Source: Poseidonibacter lekithochrous (GTDB lineage: Bacteria > Campylobacterota > Campylobacteria > Campylobacterales > Arcobacteraceae). From it: a DNA stretch of 64,000 bases. This document shows positions 1 to 10,721 of this stretch, in pieces. Every line of letters starts with the position of its first letter. The stretch's first letter is position 1. The stretch is from positions 1,116,001-1,180,000 of the forward strand of contig NZ_CP054052.1 in the NCBI RefSeq assembly GCF_013283835.1, written 5' to 3'. Position numbers and translations under genes: made by a program. The notes below the pieces were generated by a model that saw nothing but the letters and a program-made list of their open reading frames with translations, had not been told where the DNA came from and did not search any database.

Positions 1-1
1 G

Positions 2-256
2 ACTTATTATGCTAAGCGATTCGGAATTAATTTATATAGAAAAGATAAACAAATTATTAAAGCAGATGAAGTTACACCTTTGTTAAAGTTCGTTGACAAA
101 AATGAAATCAAAGCTGTATTAGTTGCTAATGATAACACTTTTTCTTATGCTAAATCTATTTCTGGAAATGCTGATATTGTGATTAAAAGTAATGATATTT
201 TTGATGACTTCTTATTTAACAACTTTATAAATCTTACAAAAGAACTAGAGAAATAA
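2..256 (+). CDS. C-terminal fragment of a protein, possibly a metal-binding ABC solute-binding protein
   Basis: An open frame enters from the left edge and ends at TAA 254-256, giving 84 residues. The pattern (YYAKRFGINL, then a helix, then KAVLVANDNTFSYAKSIS and a final NLTKELEK helix) loosely resembles the C-terminal lobe of ZnuA/TroA-type metal-binding proteins. In those, a YFAKRFGL-like strand and a helix containing a binding residue occupy similar places. No metal ligand can be assigned from this fragment and the resemblance is weak. The reading frame is certain, the family is not. No terminator-like hairpin follows before the next gene. Confidence 0.4.
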   Translation, partial: TYYAKRFGINLYRKDKQIIKADEVTPLLKFVDKNEIKAVLVANDNTFSYAKSISGNADIVIKSNDIFDDFLFNNFINLTKELEK

Positions 257-324
257 AAAAATTATTTTTATTTTTTGAATAAATTTTATACACCTGTATA
301 TCCCCCTGAACTATCTTTATTGTA

Positions 325-348
325 TATAATCTATATATTATTTAGGAG
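325..348 (+). promoter_or_regulatory. -10 element and ribosome binding site for the Cache/CheW gene
   Basis: TATAAT at 325-330 is a perfect sigma70-type -10, and AGGAG at 344-348 lies 6 nt before the ATG at 355. No clear -35 hexamer is visible, which is usual for Campylobacterota promoters. Confidence 0.5.
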
Positions 349-354
349 TTTATT

Positions 355-2949
355 ATGTCACAAAAACTAATTGATTATAAAGGTATTAGTGTAAAAAAAG
401 AGTTATATCCAATCATTAAACATATTGAAGATGTGGATAAATATAGAGAAGAATTGGGAAGACTAAGTTCTTCCTGGGATATTTTTGCATTACTTGGACA
501 ATTAGGTGATATTAATATTGATATTGGTAAAACAAAAGAAAATTTCCTTAATCTTACATCTACGTTATTAAACCATTTGAGCGAACAAACAATAAAGAAA
601 GTAACAACTGAAATGAAGTTCAAGTCTCAAGTTGCAATCGATATTGTTATTAGAAACTTGTTTGAAAGAACTGCTGATATTGGATTTTTATCTACGGATG
701 ATGATATTAGAAAGTTTATCAAATTTTATGTATCAGATTATGATGAAGAAAGCTTAGAGTATAAAAAAGAAATTCAAAAAAGATTTAAAGAGTATGTTGC
801 TAAATATTCTGTTTATTTTGATATTGTTTTAGCTAATACAAATGGAAAAGTTTTAGCACGACTTAATGATGATATTAAGTCTGATAAAATTGAAAAGTCC
901 TTCATTCAGGAAGTTTTAAATACGAGTAATGAATATGTTGAAACATATAAATATCATGATTTTATTCCTCAATATAAAAAAACTTTAGTTTATTCATACA
1001 AAGTTAGAAAAACAAATAATCCAAATTCTGAAAACTTAGGTGTCTTAAGTCTTTGTTTTAGATTTACTGATGAAATGAAAGGTATTTTTAAAAACTTAAT
1101 TGATACGAAAAATAAAGAAGCTTTAATGATTTTAGATGAAGATGGAAAAGTAATTGCTTCAAGTAATAAAGCTCATATTCCACTTGGTTCTAAATTAGCA
1201 ATTATTTTGGATGATGATTATAAGATTGTATCTTTTGCAGGTAGAGATTATATTGCTAAAACTTGTAAAACAAATGGTTATCAAGGTTTTAATGGATTAA
1301 AATGGTATGGACATATTATGATTCCTCTTGAACATGCTTTTTTAAGTGATGAATTGAATTCGTTAGATATTGAACAAAACATCATTGAATCTATGATGAA
1401 TAATGAACAACATTTTTCTTCAGATTTAAAAGATGTTTTTCTAAAAAGTAAAATAATACAAGATAATTTAAGTAGAGTTATCTGGAATGGTAATATCGCT
1501 CAAAGTAAATTAAATTCAAGTAATAGAGGTTTTTCAAAATCCTTATTAAATGAAATAGGATTAACAGGAACAAAAGCTAATTCTTCCTTGGAAAATTTAA
1601 ATGAAACTATAATAACCTCTATTTTAAAAGATAGTGAATTTTTATCCTCTTTAGCTATTGATATTATGGATAGGAATCTATATGAAAGGGCAAATGATTG
1701 TAGGTGGTGGGCTTTAACTTCATATTTTAGAGAAGCCTTAGATGATATGAATTCTTTAGCTCATAAACAAGAAGAGATATCTGCTGTTTTAAAATATATA
1801 AATGATTTATATACAGTGTATAGTAATATTTTAATTTATGATAGAGATGGAAAAGTTATTGCTGTATCAAATAAAAAAGATGATTATTTAATTGGTAAAA
1901 TTTTAAGTCAAGAATGGGTTCATAAAAGTTTATCTTTAAAAGATACTTCAAAATATTGTGTATCAAAATTTGAAAAAACTAATCTTTATTCAAATGAATC
2001 TACATATATTTATTGTAGTGCAATCAGATCAATAAAAAATGAAAAACAAATAACTGGTGGTATAGCTGTAGTTTTTGATTCTACTCCAGAATTTTCTGCA
2101 ATGTTAAATGAAACTCTTCCCAAAGATAGTAATCAAGAAAAAATCAAAGGAACTTTTGCTTTATTTACAAATAGGTCAAAAAGAATTATATCTTCTACAA
2201 ATGATGAGTTTGCTGTTGATGGTTTTTTAGATATTAACGATAAGTTTTTTGAAATTGAGAATGCACATAAATATAGTGAAATTATTGAATTTAATAATAA
2301 ATACTATGCTGTTGGTGTTCGATGTTCCATGGGCTATAGAGAATACAAAAGTAGGGTTGATGATTATGTAAATGATATTTTATGTTTTGTTTTTATTGAA
2401 ATTGGTGATATAAATATCTCAAATAAAATACTATCTAAAGAGAATAGAAAATTTAGTAATCAAATAGTAAATGAAGAGTTTTTTGATGATAGCATAGAAT
2501 TAGCTACTTTTAATATTGGAAATAGATTTTTAGCAGTTGATGCAAAGAATGTATTAGAATCTATTGGTATTGATGAACTAGAAGAATCAATTGATATGGA
2601 TAAAAAAAATCATTTTAAAGGAATGGTTTTATATAAAGAAAAATTAATTTCTGTTTTAGATATTAGAGATTTTGTGAATGAAGAAATAAATGATAATCAA
2701 TTATCAAATATTATATTATTAGAATATGATAAAGATAATCTTGAACATTGTATTGGGATTATGGTTTCTAGTTTAGAAAATATAGCGCTTGTTAAAAAAA
2801 ATTCAATACAACATATTCAAAATCACTTTTTAGGAACAGGTACTTTAGTGGAAAGTTTAGTTGACATCAATCAAGATAATGAGTCAAAAGTTGCTATGAT
2901 TTTGGATATAAAAAAAATTGATGTTAATTTAACACAAAAAATAGGCTAA
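355..2949 (+). CDS. Soluble double-sensor protein with C-terminal CheW domain
   Basis: An 864-residue protein with no signal peptide or membrane segment. It contains two related sensor units. Each begins with a conserved helix (AIDIVIRNLFERTADI near residue 100; AIDIMDRNLYERANDC near 440) and continues into a Cache/PAS-like ligand fold with the signature ANTNGKVLARLNDD or YDRDGKVIAVSNK. The last ~160 residues (from about 705) form a CheW-like domain (ELATFNIGNRFLAVDAKNV; GMVLYKEKLISVLDIRDF). CheW domains dock onto CheA and the chemoreceptor array, so the protein probably feeds a cytoplasmic signal into chemotaxis without a methyl-accepting domain. The AGGAG supports this start. Ligand unknown. 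Confidence 0.8.
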   Translation: MSQKLIDYKGISVKKELYPIIKHIEDVDKYREELGRLSSSWDIFALLGQLGDINIDIGKTKENFLNLTSTLLNHLSEQTIKKVTTEMKFKSQVAIDIVIRNLFERTADIGFLSTDDDIRKFIKFYVSDYDEESLEYKKEIQKRFKEYVAKYSVYFDIVLANTNGKVLARLNDDIKSDKIEKSFIQEVLNTSNEYVETYKYHDFIPQYKKTLVYSYKVRKTNNPNSENLGVLSLCFRFTDEMKGIFKNLIDTKNKEALMILDEDGKVIASSNKAHIPLGSKLAIILDDDYKIVSFAGRDYIAKTCKTNGYQGFNGLKWYGHIMIPLEHAFLSDELNSLDIEQNIIESMMNNEQHFSSDLKDVFLKSKIIQDNLSRVIWNGNIAQSKLNSSNRGFSKSLLNEIGLTGTKANSSLENLNETIITSILKDSEFLSSLAIDIMDRNLYERANDCRWWALTSYFREALDDMNSLAHKQEEISAVLKYINDLYTVYSNILIYDRDGKVIAVSNKKDDYLIGKILSQEWVHKSLSLKDTSKYCVSKFEKTNLYSNESTYIYCSAIRSIKNEKQITGGIAVVFDSTPEFSAMLNETLPKDSNQEKIKGTFALFTNRSKRIISSTNDEFAVDGFLDINDKFFEIENAHKYSEIIEFNNKYYAVGVRCSMGYREYKSRVDDYVNDILCFVFIEIGDINISNKILSKENRKFSNQIVNEEFFDDSIELATFNIGNRFLAVDAKNVLESIGIDELEESIDMDKKNHFKGMVLYKEKLISVLDIRDFVNEEINDNQLSNIILLEYDKDNLEHCIGIMVSSLENIALVKKNSIQHIQNHFLGTGTLVESLVDINQDNESKVAMILDIKKIDVNLTQKIG

Positions 2950-3030
2950 TTTGAACTTTATTGTATAATATTTAAAAGAATTGTGGCACAATACGAAAAA
3001 ACTATACTATATAAAATTAAAGAAACTATA

Positions 3031-4803
3031 ATGAGTAATATAAATAAACCAAATAAATTTTTACCTACTACTAGAAAAGAGATGGAAGAACGTGGATGGG
3101 ACGAACTTGATGTTGTTCTAATCACTGGAGATGCTTACATTGATTCACCTTTTATGGGAATTGCAGTTGTGGGAAGAATATTAGAAGATATCGGACTTAG
3201 GGTTGGAATTATTGGACAACCTGATGTTAATTCTGATGTTGATGTTAAAAGACTTGGCGAGCCAAAACTATTTTGGGGAGTTAGTGGTGGAAGTATTGAT
3301 TCTATGGTATCAAACTATACTGCTACAAAAAAATTCAGAAACTCGGATGATTATACTCCAGGTGGTAAGAATGAAAAAAGACCTGATAGAGCTACTATGG
3401 TTTATACAAACCTAATTAGAAGACACTTCAAAGGTACTGTTCCTATTGTATTAGGTGGTATTGAAGCTTCTTTACGTAGATTAACTCACTATGATTACTG
3501 GTCAAACAAATTAAGAAAACCTATTTTATTTGATACAAAAGCTGATTACATGATTTATGGAATGGGTGAACAAGCTATTATTGATTTAGGTAATACTTTA
3601 AGAGAGGGTGGAGATCCTAAGAATATTAGAGGTTTATGTTATATTTCAAAAGAACCGGTAGAGGAGTTTTTACAAATTCCTTCACATAAAGAGTGTTTAG
3701 ATGAAAAAGAAAAGTATATTGATTTATTCAAAACTTTTTATGATAATAATGACCCTATGTACTCAAAAGGTTTATGTCAACCAGTTGATACAAGATATTT
3801 AATACAAAACCCACCTAGTGATCACATGGATCAAGATGAGATGGATAAAATTGCGTCTTTCCCATACCAAAGAGATGCTCACCCGTATAATACAAAAGAT
3901 GGAAAAGTTAAATGTTTAGAAACAATTAAATTTTCTATTATGACTCATCATGGTTGTTGGGGAGAGTGTAACTTCTGTGCTATTGCCGCTCACCAAGGTA
4001 GAACAATTAGAACAAGAAGTGAAAAGAATATTCTTCAAGAGGCAAAAGACTTTACAAAATATAAAGACTTTAAAGGAATCATCTCTGATGTTGGTGGACC
4101 AACAGCTAATATGTATGGTTACGAATGTACTAAAAAGATGAAATTGGGTACCTGTATTGAGAATAAACGATGTGTTGATGCCAATAGACTTTGTAGAACT
4201 ATGAAAGTTGACCACGGAAGAAATATTAAGTTACTAAAAGATATTAGAGCTATTCCTGGAATCAAAAAAGCATTTGTTGCTTCTGGGGTAAGATATGATT
4301 TAATTACTGCTGATAAAAAGCATGGTTATGAGTATTTAAAAGAGATGGTAAATCACCATATCTCAGGACAAATGAAAGTTGCACCTGAACATACAAGTGA
4401 TGAAGTTCTTCATCATATGGGAAAACCTGGTAAACAAACGCTAATTGATTTTAAAAAGATGTATGATAGATTAAATAAAGAATCTGGTAAAAAACAGTTC
4501 TTAACATATTATCTAATTGCTGCACATCCAGGGTGTGAAGAAAAACATATGAAAGATTTAAAACAATTTACAACACATGAATTAAAAATGAATCCTGAAC
4601 AAGCACAAGTATTTACTCCAACTCCTGGAACTTACTCTGCTGTTATGTATTATACAGAAATGGATCCATTTACAAAGAAAAAGATTTTTGTAGAAAAAGA
4701 TCAAAGAAGAAAAGAGAAACAAAAAGAGATTGTAGTTCCAAAAAGAGATCATTTTAATGCAAGAGCTAAAAAAATGAAAACTTCATCAGGAATGCAAGGC
4801 TAA
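3031..4803 (+). CDS. ygiQ: YgiQ family radical SAM protein
   Basis: The product matches the YgiQ/UPF0313 family: N-terminal FLPTTRKEMEERGWDELDVV and GDAYIDSPFMG, then a radical SAM core with the cluster motif C309-x3-C313-x2-C316 (HHGCWGECNFCAIAAHQG). The YgiQ-type HPGCEE and FTPTPGTYSAVMYYT motifs are also present. Function in the family is not established. A GTG at 2983 would add 16 residues, but the ATG at 3031 places the conserved FLPTT region at the usual distance from the N-terminus, so I chose it. Length (590 residues) is slightly below the usual 600-700. It stands as a single unit before adk. Confidence 0.9.
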   Translation: MSNINKPNKFLPTTRKEMEERGWDELDVVLITGDAYIDSPFMGIAVVGRILEDIGLRVGIIGQPDVNSDVDVKRLGEPKLFWGVSGGSIDSMVSNYTATKKFRNSDDYTPGGKNEKRPDRATMVYTNLIRRHFKGTVPIVLGGIEASLRRLTHYDYWSNKLRKPILFDTKADYMIYGMGEQAIIDLGNTLREGGDPKNIRGLCYISKEPVEEFLQIPSHKECLDEKEKYIDLFKTFYDNNDPMYSKGLCQPVDTRYLIQNPPSDHMDQDEMDKIASFPYQRDAHPYNTKDGKVKCLETIKFSIMTHHGCWGECNFCAIAAHQGRTIRTRSEKNILQEAKDFTKYKDFKGIISDVGGPTANMYGYECTKKMKLGTCIENKRCVDANRLCRTMKVDHGRNIKLLKDIRAIPGIKKAFVASGVRYDLITADKKHGYEYLKEMVNHHISGQMKVAPEHTSDEVLHHMGKPGKQTLIDFKKMYDRLNKESGKKQFLTYYLIAAHPGCEEKHMKDLKQFTTHELKMNPEQAQVFTPTPGTYSAVMYYTEMDPFTKKKIFVEKDQRRKEKQKEIVVPKRDHFNARAKKMKTSSGMQG

Positions 4804-4816
4804 TCCTACACTTACG

Positions 4817-4856
4817 CCTTTTATAGTTGTTTTATAATTAAAACAGGTATAAAAGG
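4817..4856 (+). terminator. Long imperfect hairpin downstream of ygiQ
   Basis: CCTTTTATA at 4817-4825 pairs with TATAAAAGG at 4848-4856, and an inner stem TTGTTTTA/TAAAACAG continues it around a TAAT loop. The stem is AT-rich and no long U-run follows, so it may be a weak terminator or an mRNA-end stabiliser. Confidence 0.5.
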
Positions 4857-4866
4857 ACTATTTCGA

Positions 4867-4872
4867 TAAAAT
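4867..4872 (+). promoter_or_regulatory. Predicted -10 of adk
   Basis: TAAAAT in the context GATAAAATACCGC, 45 nt before the adk ATG. The same TAAAATAC context precedes the chemoreceptor gene at 5636 and glyA at 63545, which suggests a shared housekeeping -10 form. Confidence 0.45.
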
Positions 4873-4916
4873 ACCGCAATTATAATAATGCAAAACTTAT
4901 TCAAGGAAAAATATTA

Positions 4917-5501
4917 ATGAAAAAATTATTTTTAATTATTGGAGCTCCAGGTTCTGGAAAAACAACAGATGCTGAATTAATTGCAGCAAAATATGAAACT
5001 ATTACTCATTATTCAACAGGTGATATGTTCCGAGCTGAAGTTGCAAGTGGTAGTAAAAGAGGTGAATTAATTGATTCTTTCATTTCTAAAGGTAAAATTG
5101 TACCTATTGATATTGCTATTGAAACTATTTTAGGTGCAATTAAAAGAACTTCAACTGATGTTGTAATTATTGATGGTTATCCAAGATCTGGGGAACAAAT
5201 GACAGAACTTGATAAATATTTAGCACAAGAAGATGAAGTTGAATTGGTAAATGTAATTGAAGTTGAAGTATCAAAAGAGACTGCTTTCCAAAGAGTATTA
5301 GGTAGAGCTGCTGATGCACAAGTTATAAGAGCTGATGATAATGAAGAAGTTTTTCTTAATAGAATGAAACTATATATTGATCCTTTAGAAGAGATTCAAT
5401 CTTTCTATACGAAAAAGAATTTATTAAAAGTTATTTCTGGAGAAAGAAGTATTGAAGAAATTGTAAATGAAATGGATAACTTTATTCAATCTAAAATATA
5501 A
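4917..5501 (+). CDS. adk: Adenylate kinase
   Basis: A cytoplasmic enzyme interconverting ATP + AMP and 2 ADP. The P-loop GAPGSGKTT is at residues 8-16, followed by the AMP-site motif [12 protein letters not shown] and the [12 protein letters not shown] motif (family DGFPR). A short [13 protein letters not shown] segment replaces a long zinc-binding LID, giving 194 residues as in the short bacterial forms. CAAGGAAAAATATT precedes the ATG. It appears monocistronic, with a hairpin upstream and a good terminator downstream. Confidence 0.95.
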   Translation: MKKLFLIIGAPGSGKTTDAELIAAKYETITHYSTGDMFRAEVASGSKRGELIDSFISKGKIVPIDIAIETILGAIKRTSTDVVIIDGYPRSGEQMTELDKYLAQEDEVELVNVIEVEVSKETAFQRVLGRAADAQVIRADDNEEVFLNRMKLYIDPLEEIQSFYTKKNLLKVISGERSIEEIVNEMDNFIQSKI

Positions 5502-5528
5502 TTTATTTTTTAATAAAAATTTTTCATA

Positions 5529-5562
5529 AAAAAGGCGAGTACTTGGTACTTGCCTTTTTTTA
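5529..5562 (+). terminator. Intrinsic terminator after adk
   Basis: AAAAGGCGAGTAC, loop TTG, GTACTTGCCTTTT with one G-U pair, followed by a T-run. It lies 28 nt after the adk stop. Confidence 0.85.
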
Positions 5563-5635
5563 TATTTATAATGAAAAAAAATGAATAAATAAATAATAAA
5601 AATATGTAATTATCATTTTATAAGTAAAGATGATA

Positions 5636-5641
5636 TAAAAT
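5636..5641 (+). promoter_or_regulatory. Predicted -10 of the NIT chemoreceptor gene
   Basis: TAAAAT inside GATATAAAATACGAC, 57 nt before the ATG at 5699. The leader then holds a direct repeat (CTCAAATCTCAAATCTCAAAT) of no known role, and AAGGAAATATT precedes the ATG. Confidence 0.45.
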
Positions 5642-5698
5642 ACGACTATATAAGACAGACTCAAATCTCAAATCTCAAATTTAAATCAAGGAAATATT

Positions 5699-8272
5699 AT
5701 GCTTAAGAAAATGTCAATTAAAAATAAAATTATAATTCTTGTCGTTATTCCTGTACTTTCAATATTACTTTTATCAGCTAAAATCATTAGTTCAGATTCT
5801 GATAAGTTAGAGCAATATGAACATCTTGAAATGGGAGTAATTTTAACTACTAAAATATCTTCACTTGTTCATGAAACTCAAAAAGAAAGAGGAGCTACAG
5901 CTGGATTCATTGGAAGTAAAGGGAAAAAGTTTAATGAAATTTTACCTAAACAAAGAACTCTTACAAATGCTAGGATTAAAGAATTAAAAGAATTCCTTAG
6001 TAATAATGATACTTCTGTTATTTCAAAAGATTTAGTAATTACATTAGATAAATCTTTAAAACAATTAGAAAATATCTCAGTAATCAGAAAAAATGTAAGC
6101 TCTTTTAGCATTAGTGGTACAAAGGCCATTGGATATTATACAAATATGAATGGTTTGTTTTTATCAATCGCTGCAGAGGTTTCTAAGGTATCTAGTTCTC
6201 CTGATATTACTAATCAATTAGTTGCTTATTCAAACTTTTTATTAAGTAAAGAAAGAGCTGGAGTTGAGAGAGCAGTGGGAGCTAATACTTTAGCAAAAGA
6301 TGGTTTTGGTCCGGGAATGAGAATTAAGTTTAATGATTTAATTGCTGCTCAAAACTCTTTTATGTCTAACTTCTTACAATATGCATCTCCGGAGGCTAGA
6401 GAATTTTATAAAAAAACTTTAGTTGGAAATGATGTAAATGAAGTAAATAGAATTAGAAATACTCTATTAACTTCTGATAAAAAACATGATATTACAGCTG
6501 ATATGAAAAATGCTGTTGGATATGGTGGATTAATACATAACTTTAAAAACTATGTAATTAGAGGAACTGCAAAATATGAAGAAAAAGTAAAAAAGCAGTT
6601 TTCTCAATTATTAGCAGATATTAAAGAGTATAAAAATGTTGGTAATATTTCTGATGAAGAATTAGTTTTATTAAATGATATTGAAAAAGTATTTACTAAA
6701 TATTACAATGGTCTTCCTTCTGTTGTAAAATCAGTAAATGAAGGTATGTTAGTAAAAGACTTAGATAAAGTTGTTAAAGTTAGTGATGGCCCTGCTATTA
6801 AAGCTTTAACAAAATTAGGAAATAGTCTGTTTGCTGATGATTCAGAATACTGGTTTAATAAAATCACTGCAAAAATCAATTTATTAAAAAAGATTGATGA
6901 TTTCTTAGCTGAAAAATTAACACAAAATATTGTGAGTGAATATTCTGATGCTAAAGCTCAATATACACTTGTAATTAGTTTAGTTCTTCTTACTTTAATT
7001 ATTGTGATCATTTTATCTTTCATTATTATGAAAACTATTGTTCAATCATTAACTGAATTTAAAGAAGGTTTATTATCATTCTTTAAATATGTAAATAAAG
7101 AAAATAAAGAGATTACTCATTTAGATGATTCAAACAGAGGCGAAATTGGATTGATGGCAAAAGCTGTTAATGAAAATATTGATAAAGTTAAAATTGGTAT
7201 TGATGAAGAAAGAAATGTTATTGATAAAACAATTGCAGTTTTAAGAGATTTTGAACAAGGTGATTTATCTCAAAGAATTAATGTAACTACTGAAAATGTG
7301 GCTTTAAATGAATTAACTACATTACTTGATAAAATGGCCTCAAACCTTGAGTTAAATATTGATAATGTATTAAAAGTATTAGAAAACTATGCTTCTTATG
7401 ATTATACAAATAAAGTTGATGATAGTGAGTTAAAAGCTCATCTAAAAAAATTAGCAACAGGTGTGAATAATTTAGGTGGTGCCATTTCTCAAATGTTAGT
7501 TGATAGTAAACAAGTTGGAGTTGATTTAAATAACTCTTCTGCTTCATTACTTGAAAATGTAAATATTGTAAATCAATCATCTACAGAAGCAGCAGCATCT
7601 TTAGAAGAAACAGCAGCAGCACTAGAAGAAGTTACTGGTAATATATCTAGTAGTTCTCAATCTATTAACCAAATGTCAGAATATGCATCAAGATTAAATT
7701 CTTCTACTTCACAAGGGGAAGAGTTAGCAAATAAAACAATGAAATCAATGGATGAAATTAATGAACAAGTTAGTTTAATTAATGAGTCTATTTCTATTAT
7801 TGATCAGATTGCATTCCAAACAAATATTCTATCACTAAATGCTGCGGTTGAAGCTGCAACTGCTGGTGAGGCAGGAAAAGGTTTTGCTGTTGTTGCACAA
7901 GAAGTAAGAAACCTAGCATCAAGATCAGCTGAAGCTGCTAAAGAGATTAAAGATTTAGTAGAAAATGCAAATGAAAAAGCAGTTGAAGGTAAACAAATTG
8001 CTGATTCTATGATTCATGGATATGAGAGTTTAAATGAAAATATTGTTAAAACTATTGAATTAATTAGAACAGTTGAAACATCATCTCAAGAGCAGAGAAC
8101 TGGTATTGAGCAAATTAATGATGCTATTAATATGCAAGATAGACAAACTCAAGAGATAGCACGAGCTGCAAGTGAAACATTTGACATTGCTACAAATACG
8201 TCAGATTTATCTACTAAAATTGTACAAAATGCAGATGAAAAAAACTTCATTGGAAAAAACGATATAGTTTAG
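5699..8272 (+). CDS. Methyl-accepting chemotaxis protein with NIT sensor domain
   Basis: An 857-residue inner-membrane chemoreceptor. TM1 is at about 9-28. The periplasmic region opens with the NIT-domain signature ([20 protein letters not shown], about 59-78), a helical domain linked to nitrate/nitrite sensing in other bacteria. TM2 is at about 420-445, followed by HAMP and linker segments and a methyl-accepting domain. The highly conserved tip ([20 protein letters not shown]) is near residue 700. The protein stops soon after the signalling domain (FIGKNDIV) and lacks the long C-terminal tail and WxxF tether seen in the other receptor of this window at 30486. The ligand is inferred from the domain only. 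The stop is 4 nt before the next gene. Confidence 0.92.
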   Translation: MLKKMSIKNKIIILVVIPVLSILLLSAKIISSDSDKLEQYEHLEMGVILTTKISSLVHETQKERGATAGFIGSKGKKFNEILPKQRTLTNARIKELKEFLSNNDTSVISKDLVITLDKSLKQLENISVIRKNVSSFSISGTKAIGYYTNMNGLFLSIAAEVSKVSSSPDITNQLVAYSNFLLSKERAGVERAVGANTLAKDGFGPGMRIKFNDLIAAQNSFMSNFLQYASPEAREFYKKTLVGNDVNEVNRIRNTLLTSDKKHDITADMKNAVGYGGLIHNFKNYVIRGTAKYEEKVKKQFSQLLADIKEYKNVGNISDEELVLLNDIEKVFTKYYNGLPSVVKSVNEGMLVKDLDKVVKVSDGPAIKALTKLGNSLFADDSEYWFNKITAKINLLKKIDDFLAEKLTQNIVSEYSDAKAQYTLVISLVLLTLIIVIILSFIIMKTIVQSLTEFKEGLLSFFKYVNKENKEITHLDDSNRGEIGLMAKAVNENIDKVKIGIDEERNVIDKTIAVLRDFEQGDLSQRINVTTENVALNELTTLLDKMASNLELNIDNVLKVLENYASYDYTNKVDDSELKAHLKKLATGVNNLGGAISQMLVDSKQVGVDLNNSSASLLENVNIVNQSSTEAAASLEETAAALEEVTGNISSSSQSINQMSEYASRLNSSTSQGEELANKTMKSMDEINEQVSLINESISIIDQIAFQTNILSLNAAVEAATAGEAGKGFAVVAQEVRNLASRSAEAAKEIKDLVENANEKAVEGKQIADSMIHGYESLNENIVKTIELIRTVETSSQEQRTGIEQINDAINMQDRQTQEIARAASETFDIATNTSDLSTKIVQNADEKNFIGKNDIV

Positions 8273-8276
8273 AAAA

Positions 8277-9032
8277 ATGAATAAACAAAAAAACTTCTAT
8301 TCAGTTATTATTGGAACTGAACTTTTAAATGGGCGTCGTAAAGATGCCCATTTTTCATTTTTGAATGAACAACTTCTAAAAAGAGGTTGGGAACAAAAAG
8401 GCTCTTTTGTAATTGAAGATGATACAAAACTAATGTATGAAGTCTTCAAACTTATTAAATCTGACCCAAATTCTGTTATGTTTTGTTTTGGTGGTATTGG
8501 AGCTACACCTGATGATTATACAAGAGTAGTAGCTGCTAAAGCTTTTACGAATGGTAATATGGAATTTCATGAAGAAGCAAAACAAAGAATTATAAAACAA
8601 TTTAAAGAAGAGGCATATCCCCATAGAATAAATATGTCTTACTTTCCCATAAATGCAAAACTTCTAAAAAATGTAGTTAATAATGTAGCAGGGTTTTATC
8701 TAGAAGATAGATTTTTCTTTACTCCTGGATTTCCTTCAATGAGCCAATCGATGGTTATTGAAGCTTTGGATAAACATTATGCTAAAAATGATAAAAAATA
8801 TAGACGTGTATTAACTGCTTCTTGTGGGGAGAATGATTTGATAAATTGTATGAAAGAAATACCTAAACATTTGGATTTAGCTTCTTTACCTAAAATATTA
8901 GAAGATAAAAGAAAAGTTGTTTTATCTTTGTCTGGATTTAATAAAGAAGAGGTTGATGAGAATTTTCAGATATTTATTGATTATCTTGAAAAGAATGAAG
9001 TTGAGTATGTATTAAAAGATATTAATTTTTAG
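8277..9032 (+). CDS. MoaB/Mog-type molybdopterin-binding domain protein (CinA N-terminal-like)
   Basis: A 251-residue cytoplasmic protein. The N-terminal ~170 residues match the MoCF-biosynthesis fold as found in CinA (IIGTELLNGRRKDAHFSFL; FCFGGIGATPDDYTR, where the family reads GGLGPTPDD; FFFTPGFPSM). The CinA C-terminal deamidase domain is absent. The final ~75 residues form a short extra domain. It follows the NIT chemoreceptor by only 4 nt and is probably cotranscribed, although no clear ribosome binding site is seen. Molybdopterin binding is family-based and an enzymatic role is not established. Confidence 0.85.
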   Translation: MNKQKNFYSVIIGTELLNGRRKDAHFSFLNEQLLKRGWEQKGSFVIEDDTKLMYEVFKLIKSDPNSVMFCFGGIGATPDDYTRVVAAKAFTNGNMEFHEEAKQRIIKQFKEEAYPHRINMSYFPINAKLLKNVVNNVAGFYLEDRFFFTPGFPSMSQSMVIEALDKHYAKNDKKYRRVLTASCGENDLINCMKEIPKHLDLASLPKILEDKRKVVLSLSGFNKEEVDENFQIFIDYLEKNEVEYVLKDINF

Positions 9033-9034
9033 TA

Positions 9035-9700
9035 TTACTTAACAGGTTTATTATAATCTCCAATTTGCCAACCATCATCTTTTTTGTATTTTCCTAAATT
9101 ATAATCTTTCCAAACTTTTTTACAAAGCTTATTTCCTAATCTATATTGATCTTTTGCAAACTGATGTGCTCTACCAAAGTTTGGAAATACTCCAGAACCA
9201 CTAGCATACATATATGCTATATAACAATTTGATGAATAATCTCTTTGTTTTGAAGCTTTTTTGAAATAGTATAGAGCTTTTTCATAATCTTTATCTACTA
9301 ACTTCCCAAATAGGAAATATTTTCCAATCATTGTTTGTGATTTTGAATAACCCTCATTTGCTGAGTCTACAAAGCTATTGTAAGCCTTTATTTTATTATA
9401 GTAAGGACTTTTATTAGATTGATAGATTTTACCTAATAAGTACTTTGCTTGGCTACTATGTAGTTTTTCTGATTTTTTTAGAAGTTTATAAGCTCTTTTT
9501 ATGTCTTTTTTGACTCCATCACCTTGAATAAAAATGATAGCTAGAGTATTTAAAGCTTTTGTATTATTTTGTTTTGCCAGTTTTTTGTATAAAGGAATTG
9601 CTTTTAATGCACCTTGATTTTCATGTACATTATTTGCTTCTTGGAAACTTGTAGCATTTAAGATATTAATAAATATTAAAAATACTACAAGTTGTTTCAT
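9035..9700 (-). CDS. Exported Sel1-like repeat protein
   Basis: A 221-residue protein with an N-terminal signal peptide ([18 protein letters not shown]). It is followed by about four Sel1/TPR-like helical repeats of roughly 35 residues ([60 protein letters not shown]). Such proteins act as periplasmic scaffolds, and no partner can be named. The start codon overlaps the alr stop as ATGA, so it is translationally coupled to alr and is the last gene of the uvrC-alr unit. Confidence 0.85.
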   Translation of the reverse strand: MKQLVVFLIFINILNATSFQEANNVHENQGALKAIPLYKKLAKQNNTKALNTLAIIFIQGDGVKKDIKRAYKLLKKSEKLHSSQAKYLLGKIYQSNKSPYYNKIKAYNSFVDSANEGYSKSQTMIGKYFLFGKLVDKDYEKALYYFKKASKQRDYSSNCYIAYMYASGSGVFPNFGRAHQFAKDQYRLGNKLCKKVWKDYNLGKYKKDDGWQIGDYNKPVK

Positions 9701-10719
9701 ATTATTTCTCTTTTTATTTCTGAACTTAGAGTAGTTGTTATCTCATAAGTAATTGTATCTTGAATTTTTGCTAATTCTTGAACATTGTCAAAAATACAAA
9801 CTTCTTTTTCATCTGTGTCCAATGATAGATTATCCATTGATACTCTTCCTAGTATTTTATGACCTTTAGGTGTTGAATAAGATTGTCTTTCGTTTAGTCT
9901 TAAAAAACCATCTCCATATCCAATATCATAAGTTGAGACAATCATATCTTTTGAGGCTGTAAATGTAGCTCCATATCCAAGAGATTGTCCTTGTTTTAAT
10001 TCTCTTGTTGACATCTTCTGTGCCCACATTGAAAGTACTGGTTTTAGCTCTGGGTTATTATATGTTTTATCTGTCTCTAAATACCCATATGTGGCTATCC
10101 CAACTCTAGCAAAATCTTCATTGAAATTATTGTGTCTAAATAGGGCTGAAGAGTTACAAGAATGGAAGCTAGGAATATCAAGTGAAAGTTTTTCACATAT
10201 GTTCACAACTCTTCTTTTAACTTCCTTAAAATTTTCATTTTGCCAAAAGAAGTCTGTAGATAAAGTATCTGCATTTCTGTGGTGTGTGAAAACTCCAGTT
10301 ATTTTGATATTTTTTTCTAGAAGCCCAGTATAAGCCTCTTCTAGTTCATCTATACAAATTCCATTCCTATGCATACCTGTATCTACTTTGATATGAACAT
10401 TACTGTTATTTGGTAGATTACTAATATTTTCTAGGGAATTTAAAGCTATGTGAAAAGAGTGTGAATAAGTATGAAAATTACTTTCAGCTAGGATTAATAT
10501 ATTATTAAATAATTCTTTTATATGTAGAGCTTCTTTTAGTGTTCTAACTACTGCTTTTTTAATACCAAATTCAGCACATAATGTGGCTATCTCAACAAGT
10601 CCATGACCATAGGCATTATCCTTTAGTACAACGGCTACCTTTTCTTTAGAACCTGCGTGTTCTGAGATGATATTTAGGTTATGAAATAAGTTCTTTTTAT
10701 TTAATAAAATTTTCGCCAA
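9697..10719 (-). CDS. alr: Alanine racemase
   Basis: A PLP enzyme making D-alanine for peptidoglycan. The PLP lysine is K33 in [11 protein letters not shown] (family VVKANAYGHG), followed by the [17 protein letters not shown] and SLGYGATF motifs and the GYGDGF segment near the C-terminus. At 340 residues it is a little short of the usual 360-370. It starts at TTG 10719-10717. GAGGA, 6 nt upstream and inside the end of uvrC, supports this unusual start. It lies between uvrC (2 nt gap) and the Sel1 gene (4 nt overlap). Confidence 0.92.
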   Translation of the reverse strand: MAKILLNKKNLFHNLNIISEHAGSKEKVAVVLKDNAYGHGLVEIATLCAEFGIKKAVVRTLKEALHIKELFNNILILAESNFHTYSHSFHIALNSLENISNLPNNSNVHIKVDTGMHRNGICIDELEEAYTGLLEKNIKITGVFTHHRNADTLSTDFFWQNENFKEVKRRVVNICEKLSLDIPSFHSCNSSALFRHNNFNEDFARVGIATYGYLETDKTYNNPELKPVLSMWAQKMSTRELKQGQSLGYGATFTASKDMIVSTYDIGYGDGFLRLNERQSYSTPKGHKILGRVSMDNLSLDTDEKEVCIFDNVQELAKIQDTITYEITTTLSSEIKREII

Positions 10720-10721
10720 AT

